This document shows, piece after piece, positions 33,219 to 42,209 of a DNA stretch of 64,000 nt (position 1 is its first letter; each line of letters starts with the position of its first letter). Below the pieces are notes generated by a model, which was not told the DNA's origin, searched no databases, and worked only from the letters and a program-made list of their open reading frames with translations. The stretch is from Carboxylicivirga sp. M1479. GTDB taxonomy: Bacteria > Bacteroidota > Bacteroidia > Bacteroidales > Marinilabiliaceae. The position numbers and the translations under genes were made by a program. The DNA is taken from NCBI RefSeq assembly GCF_007097485.1, contig NZ_VKDE01000002.1, positions 1 through 64,000 of the forward strand, read 5' to 3'.

Positions 33219-34538
33219 TTATTCTATTATCACAAATAAATCAACGCGCCTATTCACAAGGTGTAAGCCTCGTGGAGCTAATTTTTGTGTGTCGGATAAA
33301 AGTTCGGTTTCTCCTTTGTAATCTACCTCAAATCGATCTCTATCCAGGCTGTACTCTTCAGCCAAAACTTTTATTACGGCATTACACCTACGCTGACTTA
33401 ATTTCACGTTGTATTCATATGATCCTCTTTCATCACAATACCCAACTATTTTTACCCTTAATGTTGGGTCTTTTGACATAACATAGGCGGCTTTGGCAAG
33501 TGTCATGTGTGCATCTTGTGTAATGTCTGATTTGTCGAAGTCGAAAAATACCGACGCCGACATGTTTTTCTTGCGTTCGATTGAATAGGTAACAATAGTA
33601 CTGGTATCCGATTTTGTTGAATCAACTCGTGCAAGTAACTCAATTTGGCGTTTTAATGAGTCTAATTTGTGCGCCATTGGGTCGTCTTCGCGCTGACGTT
33701 TGTAGTTGATGTTGAAATCCTTGTATGTCCATGATGAATGGCGTTTGTTCTTTTTCCCTATTTTATAGGTGACGTTAAGTGATGCTAACATGTAGCCATC
33801 GTTGTCGGCACCCGTTAGGTTAACATCCAGATTATCGGCATTCATATGGTGCATCATTATTTCGGTACCAACATCAAAGCTTTTGTTGATTCGATATTTA
33901 ACACCAATACCAAATGGAATAACAACTTCTGATCGTCGCTTGGTTTCTTCATCTGGAGCACCTTCGCCTCTTCTTTCGTAACCCAAAACAAGGTAGTCGT
34001 CAGGTAGCCATCCATGCGGGGTAGGGTAACCTGCTACGGTCTCATATACATCTGATACGATTAATACACGATCGTCTTCCAGTGAGTGTTGACGGCTTCT
34101 GAAGTAATTAAGTCCAATGCCTAATTTGGCATATATATTCCAATGATCGCTTATGGGACCAAAAATTGCGAGTTGATTAATATTAAGTGTTCCATTAATT
34201 GTAAAGTCGTGCAGATCGCCTTTGAAGTAGCGACCGTTTTTCTCACCATACATGTCAGCCATCATCCATTGGAAGTCGATTCCCCAAGGTCTGTTAAATT
34301 GCTTACTAACCATTATGGTTGGAGCAAACTTCCACTTATCGCCCGAGGGCATGGCCGTATAATCGATGACATCTACATAATAAATGATTGGGCCTCCACC
34401 AATGGTTACCGACCAATTGTTGTACTTGTTTCCTCTTCGGTATATTTGCTCCTCGGAGAGTTGACCAGCATTGTTTTGGCCTATTGCTGATAGGGTGAGA
34501 CCTAAAACTATTACCAAGAAAGTAAATGACTTAACCAT
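33219..34538 (-). CDS. OmpA-like outer membrane protein (second of a tandem pair)
   Basis: 439 residues. Signal peptide ending SAIGQ, an N-terminal barrel domain (about 30-275), a coiled linker (HKLDSLKRQIELLARVDS) and an OmpA C-terminal domain with Asp in GYCDERGSYEYN and Arg in LSQRRCNAV. Shared signatures with the downstream paralogue include KKNKRHS(R/S)WT, (L/N)LTGADND or LSGADND, and YRINKSFD or YRINRSFD, so the pair arose by duplication. No type IX secretion gene is adjacent. Confidence 0.88.
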   Translation of the reverse strand: MVKSFTFLVIVLGLTLSAIGQNNAGQLSEEQIYRRGNKYNNWSVTIGGGPIIYYVDVIDYTAMPSGDKWKFAPTIMVSKQFNRPWGIDFQWMMADMYGEKNGRYFKGDLHDFTINGTLNINQLAIFGPISDHWNIYAKLGIGLNYFRSRQHSLEDDRVLIVSDVYETVAGYPTPHGWLPDDYLVLGYERRGEGAPDEETKRRSEVVIPFGIGVKYRINKSFDVGTEIMMHHMNADNLDVNLTGADNDGYMLASLNVTYKIGKKNKRHSSWTYKDFNINYKRQREDDPMAHKLDSLKRQIELLARVDSTKSDTSTIVTYSIERKKNMSASVFFDFDKSDITQDAHMTLAKAAYVMSKDPTLRVKIVGYCDERGSYEYNVKLSQRRCNAVIKVLAEEYSLDRDRFEVDYKGETELLSDTQKLAPRGLHLVNRRVDLFVIIE

Positions 34539-34659
34539 AAATCCCTTTTTGCTTCAATAAATAACTAAAGCTAAGTTATTTAGGAATTCGTTAAAAGAGT
34601 TGTGATTAAGATTTTTACTAATAGAGCAATTTCGTCCATTAACGCCTGATTCTACAAGC

Positions 34660-34694
34660 TAAAAAAAGCCCTTTCTGTTAAGAAAGAGCTTTAA
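34660..34694 (-). terminator. Terminator after dsbD
   Basis: AAAGCCCTTTCT / AGAAAGAGCTTT with loop GTTA and one internal mismatch; the A-run to its left gives a U-tract on the minus strand. Confidence 0.65.
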
Positions 34695-34718
34695 TATGGT
34701 CTAAATATTTATTAATAC

Positions 34719-36665
34719 TTATCTGTTCTTATATTTCTCCAAGCCGTCTTGCAGCCAATTCGAATACTTTTTAGTATCCGGATCGTATGCTGTAGGAGAG
34801 TTTAAGGTCTTTTCATTTTCGTCAATAATCACGTAGTATGGTTGACCTTGTTGCTGGTAACGAGCCATCTGAAATTCGGCCCATTTCTGTCCAACCGTAC
34901 GAATCTTTTTACCTGTAATGTCAGAAATATACGCTTCCTCTAGCTTCTTACGATCGTCAACATACAATGAAACCAAAATGTAGTCATTGGCTAACATGCC
35001 TTTGATTTTTTCATTCGACCATACCTTATCTTCCATCTTACGACAGTTAGTGCAACCTAAGCCTGTAAAATCAAGCAGAAGAGGTTTGTTGACTTTCTTT
35101 GAATATGCCAATGCTAAGTCGTAATCTTTAAAGGCTGGTATACCCTGTGGACCATAATGCATTCCTTCAGGCATGCCACCATGATTATCGGCACTAACTA
35201 TCCCTTGAACAGGCGTTTGATCTCCTACACCAAATGGAGATTCAGCGTAGTTTTTCGGAGGTGGGAAACCACTAATTAAATTAACTGGTGCTCCCCAAAG
35301 ACCCGGAATCATATAGATTGTAAAACTTAAGACAAGTAGTCCAAGTAAAAATCTTGATACAGGCGTGTATTCCATTGGAGAATCGTGAGGTAAACGAATT
35401 TTGCCAAGTAGGTAAAAACCCATTGCGCCAAAAATAGCTATCCAGATGGCAATAAATACTTCTCTCTCAAGAATGTGCCATCCCATTGTCATATCGGCAA
35501 TTGAAAGGAATTTGAATGCAAATGCCAATTCTAAAAAGCCTAAGATAACTTTTACCGAATTTAACCAGCCACCTGATTTTGGTAATGAGTTAAGGTAACC
35601 AGGGAAAGCTGCAAAAAATGCAAATGGTAAGGCTAATGCAGATGAAAATCCTAACATACCTACTATTGGTCCCATATATCCTCCTGTGGCTGCTTTTACA
35701 AGTAATGCACCTACAATTGGTCCTGTACAGCTAAATGAAACCAAGGCCAGTGTAAATGCCATGAAGAAGATACCTAAGAAGCCACCTTTATCTTCATTTT
35801 TTGTGGTGAAGTTGACCCATGAACTTGGCATTACAATTTCGAACGCACCAAAGAATGATGCTGCGAAAACAACCAACAATAAGAAGAAGAATATATTAAA
35901 CCAAACATTTGTTGAGAGTGCATTTAGTGCGCTCGCTCCAAATATTGCCGATACAGCCACTCCAAGAATGACGTAAATAGCTATAATGGATAAACCATAT
36001 GAAATACCATTTCGAATACCTGCAGCTTTAGTCGCACTTGTTTTGGTAAAAAAGCTAACAGTCATAGGAATCATTGGAAATACGCATGGTGTTAATAGCG
36101 CTGCTAAACCACCACCAAATGCTAATAAGAAGATTCCCCAATACGACTCATCCTCTTCTGTTTCATCGGTGCTTTGAGTCTCGGAAACTTCAGTAGTAGC
36201 CGGGCTTGATGTATTGACAGTCAATTCAAAGTCAACCATTTCAGGAGGCATGCATGTTTCATCGTTACAAATCATTGATTCGATATAGCCTTTGATCGTT
36301 ACGCTACCTTCTTGAGTTAGCTGAATAACTTTTTTGAAAGTTGCCTTCTTTTCGAACCATTTAAGTTCAGCACCAAATGTTTCATCAAAATGTGCCGTTG
36401 GTTTAGGTTCTTCGATGATACCTTCAATTACGGTAAAGCCTGTAGTCTCTTCAAATTCAATACCAGTCGGTACAGCTGTGTTTTCTGGTAATTCTGATGA
36501 GTAAACGTGCCATCCTTCATCAATGTTTGCTTCGCAAATAATTTCAACTTTCCCATCTTCGATGTTTTTAGTTGAAAACTTCCAGGTAATATGTTGCTCC
36601 ATTTGGGCAAAGCTGCCTGTGAAAACAGCCAACATAAGTACCAACGCTGCTAATGTCCTTTTCAT
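34719..36665 (-). CDS. dsbD: Thiol:disulfide interchange protein DsbD
   Basis: 648 residues in three parts. After a signal peptide (ending GSFAQ) comes the periplasmic alpha domain with the cysteine pair in ICNDETCMPP (about 133-140). From about residue 178 there are eight membrane segments with redox cysteines in LLTPCVFPMIP (about 193) and FSCTGPIVG (about 312). The C-terminal thioredoxin-like gamma domain carries GCTNCRKM (about 537-544). It moves electrons from cytosolic thioredoxin to periplasmic proteins and could keep envelope proteins such as the TlpA-like pair at 54.7-55.8 kb reduced. Single gene with a leader of roughly 220 bases. Confidence 0.94.
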   Translation of the reverse strand: MKRTLAALVLMLAVFTGSFAQMEQHITWKFSTKNIEDGKVEIICEANIDEGWHVYSSELPENTAVPTGIEFEETTGFTVIEGIIEEPKPTAHFDETFGAELKWFEKKATFKKVIQLTQEGSVTIKGYIESMICNDETCMPPEMVDFELTVNTSSPATTEVSETQSTDETEEDESYWGIFLLAFGGGLAALLTPCVFPMIPMTVSFFTKTSATKAAGIRNGISYGLSIIAIYVILGVAVSAIFGASALNALSTNVWFNIFFFLLLVVFAASFFGAFEIVMPSSWVNFTTKNEDKGGFLGIFFMAFTLALVSFSCTGPIVGALLVKAATGGYMGPIVGMLGFSSALALPFAFFAAFPGYLNSLPKSGGWLNSVKVILGFLELAFAFKFLSIADMTMGWHILEREVFIAIWIAIFGAMGFYLLGKIRLPHDSPMEYTPVSRFLLGLLVLSFTIYMIPGLWGAPVNLISGFPPPKNYAESPFGVGDQTPVQGIVSADNHGGMPEGMHYGPQGIPAFKDYDLALAYSKKVNKPLLLDFTGLGCTNCRKMEDKVWSNEKIKGMLANDYILVSLYVDDRKKLEEAYISDITGKKIRTVGQKWAEFQMARYQQQGQPYYVIIDENEKTLNSPTAYDPDTKKYSNWLQDGLEKYKNR

Positions 36666-37114
36666 ACGTTAAATTTTGTTTCAGTTGCCGTTTGAAATTC
36701 GCAAAAAGAATTTGCAATGTTAAGCAAGGTCCTTATGCTTGTTTCATTTGTCTTTGTTTGTTCCTATAATGATGCTTGTGCTTTAGCTAGAATAGCAATG
36801 CTTCAGCAAAATATTTTACATTAACAGATATAGTGCCATAATTGATAAAGCATGCTAAATTATCAATTCATATCTACATCTGTATATGTGTACAAAGTTA
36901 CAATATTTAGTTTGTTCAAGACTTATACTAATCTGTTATAGAAACGTTAATAGGTCTTGAAAAAGCATGATTTTACGCATTCTCCTTTGTGTTTCATGCG
37001 TACAATCGTAATTGCGACTGTGTATGAATAAAGACACTTTAACTTTAAAAGAGGGTGACATGTATTGGAAGGGAATTGTATGACTTCTGTCACTACAAAC
37101 AAAAAAAGGCTGAC
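36666..37114. other. 449-base intergenic region between dsbD and rng
   Basis: Contains the predicted dsbD promoter (36893-36900) and, at the far end, the rng terminator. The roughly 220 bases from the promoter to the dsbD start show no clear strong hairpin, and no short gene with codon-like composition was seen. Confidence 0.5.
36893..36900 (-). promoter_or_regulatory. -7 promoter element of dsbD
   Basis: TAACTTTG on the minus strand, 227 bases upstream of the dsbD ATG. A TTG at 16 bases upstream is closer than the usual -33 spacing. Confidence 0.4.
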
Positions 37115-37134
37115 CTAAGAAAGGTCAACCTCAT
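37100..37134 (-). terminator. Terminator overlapping the rng stop codon
   Basis: AGGCTGACCT / AAGGTCAACCT with loop AAGA and one mismatch; seven A on the left side supply the U-tract on the minus strand. The stop codon of rng (37115-37117) lies inside the hairpin. Confidence 0.6.
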
Positions 37135-38665
37135 TTTTATCGTTATCTAATATCTTGAACTCTAGTATTCCTAGTGAGTCGGAAGGTACAACTTTTAAGC
37201 CATGCGTAAATTTAAATTTCCATCTTAATACTTGTGAAGGAAATCCTTTTTTAATATACGCATACACCATTGGGTGTACATTCAGGGTCAATTTCTTCAT
37301 TTTTAGGTCTTGCACAGCTTTTTTAATAGCAGCTTCAATCTTCTCTGGCCAAAATAAGGATGGAACAATTGTGCCTGTTCCATTACAAGTAGGGCATCCT
37401 TCGATTGTTTTGATATTCAGTTCAGGTCTTACGCGTTGTCGTGTGATTTGCATTAAACCAAATTTGCTTAATGGCAAAATATTGTGCTTAGTTCGATCAG
37501 ACGACATGGCCTGTTTCATTCTTTCGAAAACCTTTTGGCGGTTCTCATTATTCTGCATATCAATAAAATCTACTACGATGATTCCTCCCATATCGCGTAA
37601 TCTCAATTGTCTGGCCATTTCGTCGGCAGCTGCCAGATTAACTTCTAATGCATTGTTTTCTTGATTAGAAGCCGATTTTGAGCGATTACCACTGTTAACA
37701 TCAATAACATGCAGTGCTTCGGTGTGCTCTATAATTAAATAGGCGCCGCTTTTAAATGAAACGGTTTTGCCAAAGAGCGCTTTTATTTGTCGGTTTACCA
37801 TAAACTGATCAAATATTCCCGCTGCACCTTTGTAATGTTTTACAATCTTTTGACGGTCTGGGGCAATTAATCCCACATACTCTTTTATCTCTTGACATAC
37901 TTCCTCATCATTCACATAAATAGAATTGAATGATGGATTGAGAATGTCCCTTAACAAAGCAGAAGTTCGTCCAATTTCTCCCATTACCAATCCAGGAGCT
38001 TTCACATCTTTAATTCGTGATGTGTGATCTTCCCAACGTTTAACCAGCATTTTTAATTCTTTATCAAGCTCGGCGGCTTGTTTTCCTTCGGCAACGGTTC
38101 TTATTATGACTCCGTAGTTTTTAGGTTTGATGCTTGTTAAAAGGCGTTTAAGTCTACTTTTTTCTTCCGAAGAAGATAATTTTTGACTAACCGACACCTT
38201 GTCTGAAAATGGTAATAGAACAATGTTTCTTCCTGCTATTGAAAGTTCAGATGTTAACCGGGGGCCTTTAGTAGAAATTGGTTCCTTTGCAATTTGAACC
38301 AATACGTTTTGACCTGCTGTTAAAACTTCCGGAATAGTCCCGTTTTTGTTAATGTCGGGTTCCGATTTTAGCTTGTGCAATGACACAACTCCTTTTTTCG
38401 CTTGTGCAATGTTTAAGAATTTATTGAGGGAACGAAATTGTGGTCCAAGATCTAGATAATGTAAAAAGGCATCTTTCTCGTATCCTACATCAATAAAGGC
38501 GGCGTTAAGACCGGGCATAATTTTTTTAACTCTGCCCAAATATATATCACCAACCGCAAACTCAACATTACTTGTCTCCTTGCGGAGTTCAACTAAGCGC
38601 TTATCTTCCATTAGTGCTAATGAAAGATGATCAGGAGTGACATCTACAAACAGTTCTGCATTCAC
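37115..38665 (-). CDS. rng: Ribonuclease G/E family endoribonuclease
   Basis: 516 residues. S1 RNA-binding domain near residues 35-130 (GDIYLGRVKKIMPGLNAAFIDVG in part), RNase H-like and DNase I-like catalytic region with the two Mg-binding Asp residues in HVIDVNSGN (about 321) and VVDFIDMQ (about 363), and a Zn-link CPTC (about 427-430) for dimerisation. There is no long RNase E scaffold tail. It cleaves single-stranded A/U-rich RNA and matures 16S rRNA ends. The order HU, basic ribosomal peptide, rng with mutY divergent is a conserved Bacteroidota arrangement. Confidence 0.95.
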   Translation of the reverse strand: MNAELFVDVTPDHLSLALMEDKRLVELRKETSNVEFAVGDIYLGRVKKIMPGLNAAFIDVGYEKDAFLHYLDLGPQFRSLNKFLNIAQAKKGVVSLHKLKSEPDINKNGTIPEVLTAGQNVLVQIAKEPISTKGPRLTSELSIAGRNIVLLPFSDKVSVSQKLSSSEEKSRLKRLLTSIKPKNYGVIIRTVAEGKQAAELDKELKMLVKRWEDHTSRIKDVKAPGLVMGEIGRTSALLRDILNPSFNSIYVNDEEVCQEIKEYVGLIAPDRQKIVKHYKGAAGIFDQFMVNRQIKALFGKTVSFKSGAYLIIEHTEALHVIDVNSGNRSKSASNQENNALEVNLAAADEMARQLRLRDMGGIIVVDFIDMQNNENRQKVFERMKQAMSSDRTKHNILPLSKFGLMQITRQRVRPELNIKTIEGCPTCNGTGTIVPSLFWPEKIEAAIKKAVQDLKMKKLTLNVHPMVYAYIKKGFPSQVLRWKFKFTHGLKVVPSDSLGILEFKILDNDKNEVDLS

Positions 38666-38713
38666 TTTATGATCGCATTTTTATTTCAAAGATCGTTGTA
38701 TATAAATACAAAC

Positions 38714-38745
38714 AACAAACAGAAAGTATACACTTTCTGTTTGTT
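38714..38745 (-). terminator. Strong hairpin between the bS22-like gene and rng
   Basis: Perfect 14-base stem AACAAACAGAAAGT / ACTTTCTGTTTGTT with loop ATAC, then T-rich sequence on the minus strand. It probably ends the HU/small-protein transcript before rng. Confidence 0.8.
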
Positions 38746-38769
38746 TAAATTCTTAAGACTAAAAGAAAA

Positions 38770-38862
38770 TTATTTCTTTTTCTTATGACGGTTTTTTCTT
38801 AATCTCTTCTTACGCTTGTGCGTAGCCATCTTATGTCTTTTTCTCTTTTTTCCACTTGGCAT
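38770..38862 (-). CDS. 30-residue basic ribosomal-type protein (bS22 / AURKAIP1-COX24 motif)
   Basis: A 30-codon frame starting MPSGKKRKRHKMATHKRKK and ending RLRKNRHKKKK-stop. More than half of the residues are Lys or Arg. It carries the KRKRHKMxxHKxKKRLRKxRxKK motif of the AURKAIP1/COX24 domain shared by mycobacterial ribosomal protein bS22 and mitochondrial mS38, both small-subunit proteins near the decoding centre. It begins 25 bases after the HU stop and is followed by a strong terminator. That it sits in the ribosome here is inferred from family. Confidence 0.85.
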   Translation of the reverse strand: MPSGKKRKRHKMATHKRKKRLRKNRHKKKK

Positions 38863-38887
38863 GGCGTAACGTTTTAAATGGTTATAA

Positions 38888-39172
38888 TTACTTTACGTTG
38901 TTTTTTACTTTTGTTACGAAGCTCTTAGAAGGCTTGAACGAAGGTATGAAATGAGCTGGGATGATGATTGTCGTGTTCTTAGAGATGTTACGAGCTGTTT
39001 TTTCAGCACGCTCCTTAACTACGAAAGAACCAAAACCTCTTAAATACACATTTTTACCCTTAACCAAAGAACCTTTGATAGTATCCATAAAAGCCTCAAC
39101 AGTCTTCTGAACTGTCACTTTCTCAATTCCAGTATTTTTTGAAATCTCGTTTACGATATCAGCCTTTGTCAT
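38888..39172 (-). CDS. HU-family DNA-binding protein
   Basis: 94 residues: MTKADIVNEISKNTGIEKVTV at the start, the central GFGSFVVKERAEKTARN, the DNA-binding arm (ISKNTTIIIPAHFIPSF) and the closing helix KPSKSFVTKV. Normal length for HU/IHF; the TIIIPA arm differs from the RNPQTG of E. coli HU, as in many Bacteroidota paralogues. Nucleoid protein. It has its own promoter divergent from mutY, and the small ribosomal-type gene follows. Confidence 0.93.
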   Translation of the reverse strand: MTKADIVNEISKNTGIEKVTVQKTVEAFMDTIKGSLVKGKNVYLRGFGSFVVKERAEKTARNISKNTTIIIPAHFIPSFKPSKSFVTKVKNNVK

Positions 39173-39231
39173 TTTTTCTTAAAATTATTTAATTATCAAT
39201 TATTTACGGTCGTTTTCAGAAATTCAGAATG

Positions 39232-39239
39232 CAAAGATA
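39232..39239 (-). promoter_or_regulatory. -7 promoter element of the HU gene
   Basis: TATCTTTG on the minus strand, 59 bases upstream of the HU ATG and 32 bases away from the divergent mutY element. Confidence 0.65.
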
Positions 39240-39271
39240 AATGAAATCTCATGAAAAAAAAACAAATGCTT

Positions 39272-39279
39272 TACTTTTG
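39272..39279 (+). promoter_or_regulatory. -7 promoter element of mutY
   Basis: TACTTTTG, 15 bases before the ATG at 39295. It lies inside an in-frame extension that begins at 39241, which supports the downstream start. Confidence 0.65.
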
Positions 39280-39294
39280 CATAAAATTTTAATA

Positions 39295-40326
39295 ATGACT
39301 GATTTCGGTATAAAATTACAGCAGTGGTACCAAGTTAACAAAAGAGCCCTTCCTTGGCGATCGACAAACGACCCTTATAAAATATGGTTATCTGAGATTA
39401 TTATGCAGCAAACGCAGGTGGTACAAGGAGAGCGTTATTACCTTAGTTTTATCAATAATTTCAAAACGGTATCTGATTTAGCTAAGGCTTCCGAAGATCA
39501 AGTTTTGAAACTATGGCAAGGTTTAGGTTATTATAGTCGTGCAAGAAACCTGTACGCTACGGCCAATTTTATTCATGAAGAATTAAATGGTGTATTTCCC
39601 GATACATATCATGATCTTCTAAAATTAAAGGGTGTTGGTGTTTATACAGCAAGTGCTATTGCCTCTTTCTGCTATAATTTACCCAATGCAGTGGTAGATG
39701 GGAATGTGTACAGGTTTATTTCCAGGTATAAAGGAGTGTATACTCCAATTGATAGTACCGAAGGAAAAAAGGAATTTGCTCTTTTAGCTGATGCTTTGTT
39801 AGATAGACATAACCCCGGTTTGCATAATCAGGCCATGATGGAAATTGGAGCTTTGGTTTGTCGGCCTAGCAATCCTGTTTGCGCTGAGTGTCCGTTTATA
39901 AATGATTGTTATGCCTATGCTAAAAATGATGTTAGTTCTTTACCGGTGAAAAGTAAGAAAGTAAAGCAGCGATCGCGGTATTTTAACTATTTCCTGTTTG
40001 TTAAGGATGAAGAAGTATGGATCGAAAAAAGAACTGAACAAGATATTTGGAAAAACTTGTATCAGTTGCCTTTGTTGGAAACAAAACAGCCCTTGTCGAA
40101 GGAAGAAATTAAAAAGTACCAGAAAAATAAGATTGAACTTTTTCAAAGTTGTACTCACGTCTTGTCTCATCAGCTTATAAATGCTCGGTTCTTTATTGGC
40201 GGTTCTGGAAGTCATATTTTAAATGGTAATGAACAAAAAGTGAAAATTTCTGATTTAAAAAATTATCCATTCCCGCAATTACTAGTGAATTTTCTTAAAG
40301 AAAAAATACCTGATTGGGAGGATTAA
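39295..40326 (+). CDS. mutY: Adenine DNA glycosylase
   Basis: 343 residues from the ATG at 39295. Helix-hairpin-helix glycosylase that removes A opposite 8-oxoG: substrate loop LPWRSTNDPYKIWLSEI, catalytic Glu in MQQTQV segment, HhH LKGVGVYTAS, catalytic Asp in VVDGNVYRF, a [4Fe-4S] cluster from Cys residues in CRPSNPVCAECPFINDC, and a C-terminal NUDIX-like 8-oxoG recognition domain (about 220-343). An upstream ATG at 39241 is in frame but precedes the promoter element. First gene of a Bacteroidota-typical run leading to ssb, gldE and gldD. Confidence 0.95.
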   Translation: MTDFGIKLQQWYQVNKRALPWRSTNDPYKIWLSEIIMQQTQVVQGERYYLSFINNFKTVSDLAKASEDQVLKLWQGLGYYSRARNLYATANFIHEELNGVFPDTYHDLLKLKGVGVYTASAIASFCYNLPNAVVDGNVYRFISRYKGVYTPIDSTEGKKEFALLADALLDRHNPGLHNQAMMEIGALVCRPSNPVCAECPFINDCYAYAKNDVSSLPVKSKKVKQRSRYFNYFLFVKDEEVWIEKRTEQDIWKNLYQLPLLETKQPLSKEEIKKYQKNKIELFQSCTHVLSHQLINARFFIGGSGSHILNGNEQKVKISDLKNYPFPQLLVNFLKEKIPDWED

Positions 40327-40328
40327 TC

Positions 40329-40336
40329 TACTTTTG
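40329..40336 (+). promoter_or_regulatory. -7 promoter element of ssb
   Basis: TACTTTTG directly after the mutY stop and about 48 bases before the ssb ATG. Confidence 0.6.
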
Positions 40337-40384
40337 TGCTTAATTTTATTATTTTTAGAATTCATCAAAATATAAAAACGTACC

Positions 40385-40861
40385 ATGTCTGTTAATAAAG
40401 TAATTTTAGTTGGGAATGTTGGAAAAGATCCAGAAGTAAGGCATTTTGAAAATGATAGTGCTGTTGCGAACTTCCCTTTGGCAACCACCGAAAGAGCTTA
40501 CAAAACACGTAACGGGCAAGAGATACCCGAGCGCACAGAATGGCACAATGTTGTTGTTTGGCGTGGATTAGCGAAGGTGGTTGAGAGCTATGTTAAAAAA
40601 GGAACACAACTTTACATAGAAGGTAAAATACGAACACGCTCGTACGACGATAAAGAGGGTAATAAGCGTTATATAACAGAGGTGTATGCTGATAGTTTAC
40701 AGCTGTTGGGGCGTAAAGGCGATAATCCTGGTGGAGCTGATCAAAACATAGGTGGAGCGTCTAGCCCACAAGCTTCGGTTCAAAATACGGCAAGTTCTAA
40801 TACCACTGCTCAAGAAGAAACGTTTTTAGGAAATGATGAAACCGACGATCTTCCATTTTAA
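40385..40861 (+). CDS. ssb: Single-stranded DNA-binding protein
   Basis: 158 residues. N-terminal OB fold (about 1-110) starting MSVNKVILVGNVGKDPEVR, with EWHNVVVWRGLAKV and GTQLYIEGKIRTRSY; a disordered Gly/Ala/Ser/Gln-rich linker; and the acidic C-terminal tip DETDDLPF that recruits repair and replication partners. Homotetramer in the cytosol. Followed after 23 bases by gldE. Confidence 0.96.
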   Translation: MSVNKVILVGNVGKDPEVRHFENDSAVANFPLATTERAYKTRNGQEIPERTEWHNVVVWRGLAKVVESYVKKGTQLYIEGKIRTRSYDDKEGNKRYITEVYADSLQLLGRKGDNPGGADQNIGGASSPQASVQNTASSNTTAQEETFLGNDETDDLPF

Positions 40862-40884
40862 TCATCTATTATAAATCTTCTTTT

Positions 40885-42204
40885 TTGGAAATTGACAGTA
40901 TAAGTTTAGTAATCCTAAACATTTTTGAAGGCTTCGATTTTTTACCTCTTACAGGAGGAACGCTAACGGCAATTTTAATTAATTGTTGTTTGCTATTGTT
41001 GTCGGCATTGATATCCGGTTCAGAAGTGGCGTATTTTTCTTTGGAACCTAAAGACTTACAGGATCTTAAAGATGATGAGGGGAAGCGAAGTAAGCGTGTG
41101 CTAAAACATCTTAAGGATAAAGAGTTGTTGCTAGCTACTATATTGATTAGTAATAACTTTGTTAATGTTGCTATCGTTATTCTTACTTCATTTATAGTTA
41201 CCGGATTAGTTGATTTTGGAAATAATGAATTGCTGAAATTTGGTATTGAAATTGTTTTTATCACTGGCTTAATACTTTTTTTTGGCGAAATTTTACCAAA
41301 GGTTTATGCATCGCAATCGTCACGTAGGTTTGCCGCATTTATGGCATCTCCATTACTGTTTTTAACACGTTTGTTAAAGCCTTTGAGTTTAGTTTTAACC
41401 AAATCAACGAGTATTGTTAACAGACGAATTGCTAAAAAAGTAAGCAACTTGTCAATGGATGATATCTCTCATGCTCTTGAATTGGCGGGGAATGATATTT
41501 CTGATGAAAAAGATATTTTGGAGGGAATCGTCAAGTTTGGAAACATTGATGTTTCTGAGATAATGACTTCGAGGGTTGATGTTATTGATGTTGAGATCCA
41601 AAGTGATTACAATAAAGTATTGCAAGTAATTATTGATTCGGGTTTTTCTCGTATTCCTGTATTTGATGAGACGCCCGATAATGTGAAAGGGATCTTATAC
41701 GTTAAGGATCTGTTGGCACATTTAAATAAATCTACCGATTTTGAATGGCAGAAATTAATTCGCAAAGCGTATTATGTGCCAGAAACAAAAATGATTAATG
41801 ACTTGCTGGAGGAGTTTCAGTCGGAGAAAATTCATATGGCAATTGTGGTGGATGAATATGGCGGCACAATGGGCATTGTGACTTTAGAGGATGTGCTCGA
41901 AGAAATTGTAGGCGACATTAGTGATGAGCTCGATGAAGAAGAGGAGTTTTTTACACGAATGGTGGATGGCTCAATTGTTTTTGAAGCAAAGATTTTATTG
42001 AAAGATTTTCATAAAATAACAGACACCGATGAGCAATTATTTTCAGAAGCTCGTGGGGAAGCTGAAACGCTGGCAGGTCTAATTTTGGAATTGAAAGGAG
42101 AGATGCCGCAAAAAAATGAAGTTGTTGTTTTTCGTAACTGTACCTTTACAATTGTAGCTGCCGATAACCGACGAATTAAGAAAGTTAAGTTTGAACAAAA
42201 GTAA
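40885..42204 (+). CDS. gldE: Gliding-motility protein GldE (CNNM/CBS/CorC domain)
   Basis: 439 residues from a TTG start; there is no ATG before the first membrane helix, so a non-ATG start is required. DUF21/CNNM membrane domain with SGSEVAYFSLEP and three or four helices (about 25-185), a CBS pair (about 205-330; DVIDVEIQSDYNKVL, VDEYGGTMGIVTLEDVLEEIVG) and a C-terminal CorC/HlyC domain. GldE resembles CNNM metal transporters; genetic work in Flavobacterium links it to GldD in gliding and type IX secretion. It ends 5 bases before gldD. Confidence 0.92.
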   Translation: MEIDSISLVILNIFEGFDFLPLTGGTLTAILINCCLLLLSALISGSEVAYFSLEPKDLQDLKDDEGKRSKRVLKHLKDKELLLATILISNNFVNVAIVILTSFIVTGLVDFGNNELLKFGIEIVFITGLILFFGEILPKVYASQSSRRFAAFMASPLLFLTRLLKPLSLVLTKSTSIVNRRIAKKVSNLSMDDISHALELAGNDISDEKDILEGIVKFGNIDVSEIMTSRVDVIDVEIQSDYNKVLQVIIDSGFSRIPVFDETPDNVKGILYVKDLLAHLNKSTDFEWQKLIRKAYYVPETKMINDLLEEFQSEKIHMAIVVDEYGGTMGIVTLEDVLEEIVGDISDELDEEEEFFTRMVDGSIVFEAKILLKDFHKITDTDEQLFSEARGEAETLAGLILELKGEMPQKNEVVVFRNCTFTIVAADNRRIKKVKFEQK

Positions 42205-42209
42205 TAGAT

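Noticed and set aside
34143-34490. 115-codon plus-strand frame
   Set aside because: Antisense to the N-terminal barrel domain of an OmpA-like gene that has a signal peptide and paralogue.
37155-37664. 169-codon plus-strand frame
   Set aside because: Antisense to the catalytic and Zn-link part of rng; composition is that of a shadow frame.
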